From: Kineosporia sp. R_H_3
Lineage (GTDB): Bacteria > Actinomycetota > Actinomycetes > Actinomycetales > Kineosporiaceae
DNA length: 59,199 bases
Assembly (NCBI RefSeq): GCF_002198675.1
Contig: NZ_MWLL01000184.1
Span: 1-59,199, forward strand
Reading direction: 5' to 3'
Shown: piece after piece, positions 54,357-59,199 of the stretch
Layout: each line of letters starts with the position of its first letter
Position numbering within the stretch: position 1 is the stretch's first letter
Translations under genes and position numbers: made by a program
The notes under the pieces: model-generated
What the model was told of the DNA's origin: nothing
Database searches by the model: none
Seen by the model: only the letters and a program-made list of their open reading frames with translations

Positions 54357-54800
54357 TCAGGGCAGGCGGACGACCGCCTGGGCCCGGCCGAGCACCTTGG
54401 ACCCGTCGCACGTCGCCGTGAGGTCGACGCGGACGGTGCGGGCCTCCTCGTCCTTGGTGGCGACGACGCCGGACACGACGACCGTGGCGCCCGCGCCGTC
54501 GTCCGGCACGGGGACCATGTTCGTGAACCGGACGCCGTACTCGACGACCGCGCCCGGGTCGCCGGCCCAGTCGGTGACGAGGCGGCCGGCCGTGGCCATC
54601 GTCAGCATGCCGTGGGCGATGACGTTCGGCAGGCCGACGGACGTCGCGACGCGCTCGTTCCAGTGGATGACGTTGAAGTCCCCGCTCGCGCCCGCGTACT
54701 TGACGAGGTCGAGCCGCTGCAGCGTGAAGGACCGCTCGGCGACGGTGTCGCCGACGGCGACGGTGTCGAAGGAGGGCCGGGTCGTGGTGGTGCCGGTCAT
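54357..54800 (-). CDS. hadB: (3R)-hydroxyacyl dehydratase subunit HadB-like (MaoC domain)
   Basis: 147 residues, ATG 1 nt after the hadA stop. Hotdog-fold MaoC protein with the catalytic Asp/His motif in YAGASGDFNVIHWNERVA and the following GLPNVIAHGMLTMA. With HadA it forms a heterodimeric dehydratase; in mycobacteria it works in FAS-II for mycolic acids. This organism need not make mycolates, so the physiological substrate is open. Confidence 0.85.
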   Translation of the reverse strand: MTGTTTTRPSFDTVAVGDTVAERSFTLQRLDLVKYAGASGDFNVIHWNERVATSVGLPNVIAHGMLTMATAGRLVTDWAGDPGAVVEYGVRFTNMVPVPDDGAGATVVVSGVVATKDEEARTVRVDLTATCDGSKVLGRAQAVVRLP

Positions 54801-54801
54801 G

Positions 54802-55248
54802 TCACTCGCCCCCTCGGACGACGATGGTGGACGTCACGGTGCTCACGGGCTCGCCCGCCCGCGTCGCGATCTCGGACCGGGTGGACACCATCGAGTGGCC
54901 GCCGGCGGAGCGCACGGAGTCGACGTACGAGGTCGTCACGAGGACGTCCCCGACGGTGATCGGGCGGCGGTGGACGAACTTCTCCTCGCCGTGGACGACC
55001 CGCGAGTAGTCGATCCCGGCCTCGGGGTCACGGATGACCCGGGCCTCGCTGCGCTGGGCGATGACGACCGCGAACGTCGGCGGGGCGATGACGTCCGGGT
55101 GGCCGAGCGCGCGGGCGGCGTCACCGTCGAAGTGCGCCGGGTCGGTGCTGCCGATGGCCGTGGCGAACTCGGCGATCTTCTCGCGGCTCACCTCGTACAC
55201 GGACTCGGGCGGGTACTCCCGCCCCACGATGTCCGGGTTCACAGCCAT
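54802..55248 (-). CDS. hadA: HadA-like dehydratase subunit (UPF0336 family)
   Basis: 148 residues from the ATG at 55248 with GAGGAGG upstream (MAVNPDIVGREYPPESVYEV). Hotdog protein lacking the full catalytic motif; REKIAEFATAIGSTDPAHF and VIAPPTFAVVIAQ are typical. It binds the acyl chain while HadB supplies catalysis. Lies in the rpmG-hadA-hadB order known from actinobacteria, after the rpmG terminator. Confidence 0.88.
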   Translation of the reverse strand: MAVNPDIVGREYPPESVYEVSREKIAEFATAIGSTDPAHFDGDAARALGHPDVIAPPTFAVVIAQRSEARVIRDPEAGIDYSRVVHGEEKFVHRRPITVGDVLVTTSYVDSVRSAGGHSMVSTRSEIATRAGEPVSTVTSTIVVRGGE

Positions 55249-55335
55249 CCGGGCCTCCTCGTCACGATCGTTCGTCCGGCCGGGGCGTCCGCGGCCGTCG
55301 GTGCCTGGGCAACCTATCGACCCGGCGGGCAAAGC

Positions 55336-55365
55336 ACGACGGCCGCCCCGAGGGGCGGCCGTCGT
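55336..55365 (-). terminator. Terminator after rpmG
   Basis: Perfect 14-bp stem (55336-55349 with 55352-55365), minimal loop, 22 nt after the rpmG stop, followed on the minus strand by GCTTTG. Confidence 0.65.
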
Positions 55366-55386
55366 CGGAGTGCGGGTGCCGGAACG

Positions 55387-55557
55387 TCAGCGGGTCTCGC
55401 GGTGCGCCGTGTGCTTCGTGCAGCGCGGGCAGAACTTCGCGAGCTCCATGCGGTCGGGGTCGTTGCGGCGGTTCTTCTTCGTGATGTAGTTCCGCTCCTT
55501 GCACTCCGTGCAGGCCATGGTGATCTTGGGGCGGACATCCTGGGACTTGCTGGCCAC
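55387..55557 (-). CDS. rpmG: 50S ribosomal protein L33 (zinc form)
   Basis: 56 residues, GTG at 55557 with AGAGAGG upstream. [20 protein letters not shown], then [20 protein letters not shown] and [15 protein letters not shown]; two CxxC pairs hold zinc. bL33 lies near the E site of the 50S subunit. Located just after tRNA-Met, as in other actinobacteria. Confidence 0.97.
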   Translation of the reverse strand: MASKSQDVRPKITMACTECKERNYITKKNRRNDPDRMELAKFCPRCTKHTAHRETR

Positions 55558-55671
55558 GGTCGTGCCTCTCTGGAGTCAAGCGAGAATCAGCGGAAGGTCG
55601 TCGTGAAGCGCACGCGAGGGACAAGCCTACGCGACGACCAGGTGTCGGTCGAACCGCGGGCCGGACCCGTG

Positions 55672-55747
55672 TGGTAGCGGAGGCGGGACTTGAACCCACG
55701 ACACAGCGATTATGAGCCGCTTGCTCTACCAACTGAGCTACTCCGCC
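55672..55747 (-). tRNA. tRNA-Met (CAT, elongator)
   Basis: 76 nt including an encoded CCA (55672-55674). Begins GGCGGAGTAGCTCAGTTGG, anticodon loop CTCATAA, T arm GGTTCAAGTCC. Elongator type: a normal-looking first base pair (G-T) and no initiator GGG pairs in the anticodon stem. Confidence 0.95.
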
Positions 55748-55786
55748 GGGATCGCAAGCACCCGGCGGACCAGGTCTTGCGACGAG

Positions 55787-55859
55787 AGCCCCAATAGGGA
55801 ATCGAACCCTAGACCTTCTCCTTACCATGGAGACGCTCTGCCGACTGAGCTATTGGGGC
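55787..55859 (-). tRNA. tRNA-Thr (GGT)
   Basis: 73 nt beginning GCCCCAATAGCTCAGTCGG, acceptor stem of 7 perfect pairs, anticodon loop ATGGTAA with GGT, discriminator T. CCA is not encoded. 39 nt upstream of tRNA-Met. Confidence 0.96.
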
Positions 55860-55932
55860 CGGCTGCACCGCCCGGCACGCCGGGCGACGATCGCCTACGG
55901 TACACGGCCACCGGGCCCGGCGAGAAATCGCA

Positions 55933-56112
55933 TTACGGGCCCTCGCAGGCGTTGGCGAGGGCGACCCTCCTGGCGGCCTCCGGCCCGGGCTCGTCGTTGT
56001 CCACGAGGACGACCTCGTCGGCGTCCTCCGCGTGCACGAGCGCTGCGAGCCGCTCCTCGGGGACGTCGTGGACGCCGAGCCCCGCGACGCTCATGACGAC
56101 GATCCTGCGCAT
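55933..56112 (-). CDS. Small hypothetical protein
   Basis: 59 residues, ATG at 56112: MRRIVVMSVAGLGVHDVPEE, then an acidic middle (HAEDADEVVLVDNDEPGPEA). Too short for many gene finders. Codon use fits the genome and it overlaps no established gene. A GGAG box is about 14 nt upstream. It reads toward tRNA-Thr. No family recognised, so it remains a candidate. Confidence 0.4.
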   Translation of the reverse strand: MRRIVVMSVAGLGVHDVPEERLAALVHAEDADEVVLVDNDEPGPEAARRVALANACEGP

Positions 56113-56319
56113 GACGGTCGCCCCGCTCCGCGGCCGCCGCTCGAGGCGGGGGCGCCGGGCGGCGTCCCGACGGCCGCGGTCCCATCGCACCCCGGCGGCC
56201 GAGGCCGGGCCAGAGCCGTATGTCCTGCGCCCCGGTCCCCCGCCGCGGGCGCCACGGCCGCGAAGCAGGAAAACGATCTCCGGGTACAGCGGGTCGACGG
56301 CGGCACCGATCACCAAGGG

Positions 56320-58380
56320 GTGAACACCTCGGGTCGTCGCTCGCTGCGCCGCGCGCTCACGGTGCGGATCGTCGCCGTCGCCCTGGCCGCGGTCTGCACC
56401 GCCGTCCTGCTCCTCGCCGTCCAGGTGCAGCACGAGGCGGACCAGCAGGCCGCGGCCGCGGCCCGGTCCCAGGCCGTGCGGTCGGCGCAGCAGCTGACGG
56501 CGCTGTTCGGCGCCTGGCGGGACAACCTGCTCGTCGCCGCGTCGGACGCCTCGCTCACCGACTGGTACACCCGTCCGCAGGACCGGGCCGCGTTGCGCGG
56601 CCGGATCGAGGCGACCCTCGTCCGGCTGCACGAGGTGTACCCGGCGCTCATCGACGAGGCCTGCTACATCGACGGCGAGGGGCCGGAGCTGGCCCGGCAG
56701 GTGCGCGGCGGCGTGGCGCTGCTCGGCGACCTGTCCCCCGACGAGTCCGCGGCGCCGTTCTCCGCCCCGACGCTGCGGCTCGAGCCGGGCACCGTCTGGC
56801 AGAACGCCCCGTACGTCTCCGTGGACAGCGGCCGCTGGGTCGTCTCGAACTCGACCCCGGTCGCCGTCGACGGCCGCAACCGCGCGCTCCTGCACTTCGA
56901 GGCGAACCTGGACGCCGTCCGCACCGAGCTCGCGCACGCGGCGGCCCCGGGGATGCGGGTGCGCGTCGTCGACGTCGGCACCGGGGACGTCGTCGCGGAC
57001 ACCGGGTCGGCCGCGGCGATCACGGACGCGCCGTTCCGGCGGGACGCCGGGTGGGCGGGCGCCGGCCCGGTCCGCGCGGCGCAGGTCGTCGACCTCGGGG
57101 CGACGAACGCGAACCGGTGGCGGCTCGAGGTCTCCGCACCGGCCCCGCGGCCGTTCACCGGTGCGCTCGTCGCGGTCGTGCTCGCCGCGGTCGCCGTGGC
57201 GGCCGTCGTCATCGCGCTCGTCTCGCGCCGGCTCGCGGGCGGCATCGCCGTCCCCGTCGAGGCCGTGACGCTCGTCGCCGAGTCGCTCGCGGGCGGCCGG
57301 CTCGACCTGCGGGCGCCGGTCTCGCGGGCCGACGAGATCGGCCGGATGGCGCAGGCCGTCAACGACGCCATCGAGGCGACGGCCGCCCACCGGGAGGCGA
57401 TCGACCGCGCGCACGCCGAACGGGCCGAGCAGCTGCGCGACAGCCACCGCCGCCAGGAGCAGTCGAGCCGGCAGATGCGGGCCCGCGCGCAGGCGGTCAT
57501 CGACGAGACGTCCGAGGCGGTCGTCGCAGAGCTGGAACGCGTCGTCCAGCAGGTCGAGGAGGTCAGGTCGGGTGCGGGGAGCATCGACCGGCGGGTGGCC
57601 CGGACCGGTGAGGTGACCCGGACCCTCGTCGCCCAGGCTGGCACCGCCGACGAGGTGGTCGGGTCGCTCGGCCAGAGCCTGCGCCGGGTCGGCGGGATCG
57701 CCGACCTCATCGCCGGCATCGCGTCCCAGACGAACCTCCTGGCGCTCAACGCGACAATCGAGAGCGCGCGGGCCGGGGCGGCCGGGCTGTCGTTCGCGAT
57801 CGTCGCGCGCGAGGTCAAGGAGCTCGCCGCGAGCACCGCGACGTCGACCGGCGAGATCTCGGCGACGATCGGCGAGCTCGAGGCCGGGGCGGCCGCGGTG
57901 GCCCGCGCGATCGAGGTCATGGCCGACAACGTCACGGGGATCGACGCGGCCTCCGGGGACGTCACCGCGCTCACCGCGCGGCAGCAGGAGGCGGTGGAAC
58001 GGCTCGCCACGGGCGTCCGGGACGCGATCGACCGCATCCGGACGATGTCGAGCCTGACGCAGGGGCTCGAGCGCCGGGCCGCGGACCGGGTGCCGGTGAC
58101 GACGCCGGCCGTCGTCCACGTCGGCGGGAGGGCGTACGAGACGGTCGTGACCGACATCAGCGAGCAGGGCACGCGGCTGCGGCAGCCGGCCGGCACGTCG
58201 CTCGCCGCCGGGCAGGGCCTGCGGCTGGACCTCGTGCTCGACACCGGGACCTGGACGGTCGGCGCGCGGGTCGTCCGCACGTCGGGCGGCGGGCAGGACG
58301 CCGGCCTGGAGTACACCGACGTCCCCGCCGACGCGCAGCGGGCGCTCGCCGACTACCTGGCCGCCTACCGCTCCGCGTGA
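56320..58380 (+). CDS. Methyl-accepting chemotaxis receptor fused to a PilZ domain
   Basis: 686 residues from the GTG at 56320, the only conventional start near the first helix. TM1 about 15-35, an extracellular sensor of about 240 residues (Cache-like by size), TM2 about 279-303 (ALVAVVLAAVAVAAVVIALV), HAMP to about 360, then a signalling domain whose hairpin tip reads IASQTNLLALNATIESARAG (about 463-482). The last 100 residues have RAADR (RxxxR) and DISEQGTRL (D-x-S-x-x-G), both cyclic-di-GMP contacts of PilZ. So a membrane receptor likely joining chemotaxis signalling and cyclic-di-GMP. No che or flagellar gene is in the window. Confidence 0.88.
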   Translation: MNTSGRRSLRRALTVRIVAVALAAVCTAVLLLAVQVQHEADQQAAAAARSQAVRSAQQLTALFGAWRDNLLVAASDASLTDWYTRPQDRAALRGRIEATLVRLHEVYPALIDEACYIDGEGPELARQVRGGVALLGDLSPDESAAPFSAPTLRLEPGTVWQNAPYVSVDSGRWVVSNSTPVAVDGRNRALLHFEANLDAVRTELAHAAAPGMRVRVVDVGTGDVVADTGSAAAITDAPFRRDAGWAGAGPVRAAQVVDLGATNANRWRLEVSAPAPRPFTGALVAVVLAAVAVAAVVIALVSRRLAGGIAVPVEAVTLVAESLAGGRLDLRAPVSRADEIGRMAQAVNDAIEATAAHREAIDRAHAERAEQLRDSHRRQEQSSRQMRARAQAVIDETSEAVVAELERVVQQVEEVRSGAGSIDRRVARTGEVTRTLVAQAGTADEVVGSLGQSLRRVGGIADLIAGIASQTNLLALNATIESARAGAAGLSFAIVAREVKELAASTATSTGEISATIGELEAGAAAVARAIEVMADNVTGIDAASGDVTALTARQQEAVERLATGVRDAIDRIRTMSSLTQGLERRAADRVPVTTPAVVHVGGRAYETVVTDISEQGTRLRQPAGTSLAAGQGLRLDLVLDTGTWTVGARVVRTSGGGQDAGLEYTDVPADAQRALADYLAAYRSA

Positions 58381-58386
58381 CCGGGG

Positions 58387-59199
58387 TCAGGCCGGGGCGG
58401 TCACCGAGTACGTCACCGAGAACTCGCCGCTGTTGTCCGAGCGCTTGAGGTCGTTGACCGTGAACGCGACGGTGCCGCCGGAGGCCGCCGTGAACGACCT
58501 CGAGCCCCCGGCGAGCGACCAGCCCCCGGTGCCGACGCGCACGAGGAGCGCACCGATCGGTGCGCCCGGCAGCACCGCCTCGGTGGCGTCGTACAGGGGC
58601 GGGCAGGACCCGGCACCGCCGGTCACCGAGCGGGCGCCGGACGGCGCGAACTCGTTCTGCCCGGTGCACGAGTCGACGGCGAAGTAGCCGCCGACGACCG
58701 ACCCGCCGGCCCGGACGCTCACCGTGCTGCCGGCGGAGACGGCCACGCCGGCGACGACCTCCTTGGCCGCGGCGACGGACGTCGAGTACGACCGGGTCGT
58801 CGCCGCGGGCTTCGTCGTGGTGGTCGTCGTGCGGGCGGTCGTGGTCGTCGTGCGGGCGGGTGTCGTGCGGGTCGGCGAGGAGGTCGCGGTCCGGGCGCGC
58901 GTCGCGGACGCGGGCCGGGCCGAGGTCGCCGGGCCCGTCGTCGGCGCGCTCGTCGTCGCGGTCGGGGACACCGTCGGCCCGGTGGTCGTGGCGCTCGCGG
59001 GACCGGACGTCGTGACGGGCAGGGACGTCGTCGGGCCGCCGACGGGCAGGGCCGCCGGGGCGATGGGCGCCGGCGCACCCGAGGCCGCCGCGGAGGCCGG
59101 GGCGTCCCCCGCGGGGCGCAGGAGCGTGACGGCGGTGCTGGCGCCGACGAGCGCGAGCAGGGCGGCAGCGGCCGCGGCGAAGCGGGCGGTGCCGACCCG
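58387..59199 (-). CDS. Anchored protein with Thr-rich stalk and LecA-like C-terminal domain (5' end outside window)
   Basis: The frame is open from the stop at 58387 to the window edge (270 codons). At the visible N-terminal end is a hydrophobic helix ARFAAAAAALLALVGASTAV (signal anchor), then an Ala/Pro region, then a stalk rich in Thr, Ser, Pro and Ala (runs of five or six Thr). The last 130 residues look like a beta sandwich: VSVRAGGSVVGGYFAVDSCT, LPGAPIGALLVRVGTGGW and VAFTVNDLKRSDNSGEFSVT. The PGAPIGALLxRxG and ND...NSGxFxV pattern is that of the PA-IL/LecA-like calcium-dependent galactose-binding fold. Carbohydrate binding at the surface is an inference. Confidence 0.6.
   Translation of the reverse strand, partial: RVGTARFAAAAAALLALVGASTAVTLLRPAGDAPASAAASGAPAPIAPAALPVGGPTTSLPVTTSGPASATTTGPTVSPTATTSAPTTGPATSARPASATRARTATSSPTRTTPARTTTTTARTTTTTTKPAATTRSYSTSVAAAKEVVAGVAVSAGSTVSVRAGGSVVGGYFAVDSCTGQNEFAPSGARSVTGGAGSCPPLYDATEAVLPGAPIGALLVRVGTGGWSLAGGSRSFTAASGGTVAFTVNDLKRSDNSGEFSVTYSVTAPA

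Noticed and set aside
55933-58119. 728-codon minus-strand open frame
   Set aside because: Mostly antisense to the chemoreceptor; only its last 59 codons, outside that gene, are kept as a candidate small gene.

Overview
The window is a very GC-rich stretch of an actinobacterial chromosome. Evidence: near-saturated GC at third codon positions, many GTG/TTG starts, actinobacteria-typical families (DUF2510, DUF5709, a mycothiol-dependent maleylpyruvate isomerase relative, HadA/HadB) and RpoB/RpoC of actinobacterial type that both start with TTG. S4, S14, L33 and L36 are all the cysteine-containing, zinc-binding forms. A chemotaxis receptor near the right end suggests a motile lineage (Kineosporiales-like would fit, but this is only a guess).

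Layout. (1) 1-6.8 kb: an accessory cluster (DUF2510 tail, FMN split-barrel protein, VOC protein, DUF5709 protein, ChaN/Tiki-like protein, DinB-like protein) and a large secreted ExeM/NucH nuclease. (2) 6.9-30.3 kb, all on the minus strand: the ribosomal supercluster read leftwards, str (rpsL-rpsG-fusA-tuf), S10 (rpsJ...rpsQ), spc (rplN...rplO), secY-adk, map, infA-rpmJ-rpsM-rpsK-rpsD, rpoA-rplQ-truA. Strong hairpins and promoters cut it into modules: a terminator before secY, another between adk and map, and one after tuf. (3) 30.6-43.6 kb, minus strand: rpoB-rpoC, rplJ-rplL behind an L10-type leader, rplK-rplA, tRNA-Trp-secE-nusG, with one plus-strand flavodoxin-like gene between the L10 and L1 units. 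(4) 43.7-51.8 kb: aspartate-type aminotransferase, a DDKGG-rich anchored protein, an ABC-2 exporter coupled to a histidine kinase/response regulator pair, adenosine deaminase and two uncharacterised proteins. (5) 51.9-55.9 kb, minus strand: murB, MFS transporter, hadB, hadA, rpmG, tRNA-Met, tRNA-Thr. The order tRNA-Thr/tRNA-Met/rpmG/hadAB ... tRNA-Trp/secE/nusG is a known actinobacterial arrangement, here opened by about 10.5 kb of other genes. (6) 56-59.2 kb: a chemoreceptor fused to a PilZ domain, and a truncated gene with a Thr-rich stalk and a LecA-like C-terminal domain.

Most of the window is core gene expression. The most unusual points are: a 64-codon coding-like ORF tightly inserted between rpsN and rpsH; an L17 fused to a C-terminal sunset-like domain; truA with no ATG/GTG/TTG start, apparently using CTG in a CTGA overlap; a nearly identical 27-nt hairpin element in the leaders of both the str and S10 operons; a 20-bp perfect inverted repeat between the rplJ promoter and the flavodoxin-like gene; several apparently leaderless genes; and the receptor-PilZ fusion. 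No rRNA, CRISPR array, insertion sequence or prophage was seen.
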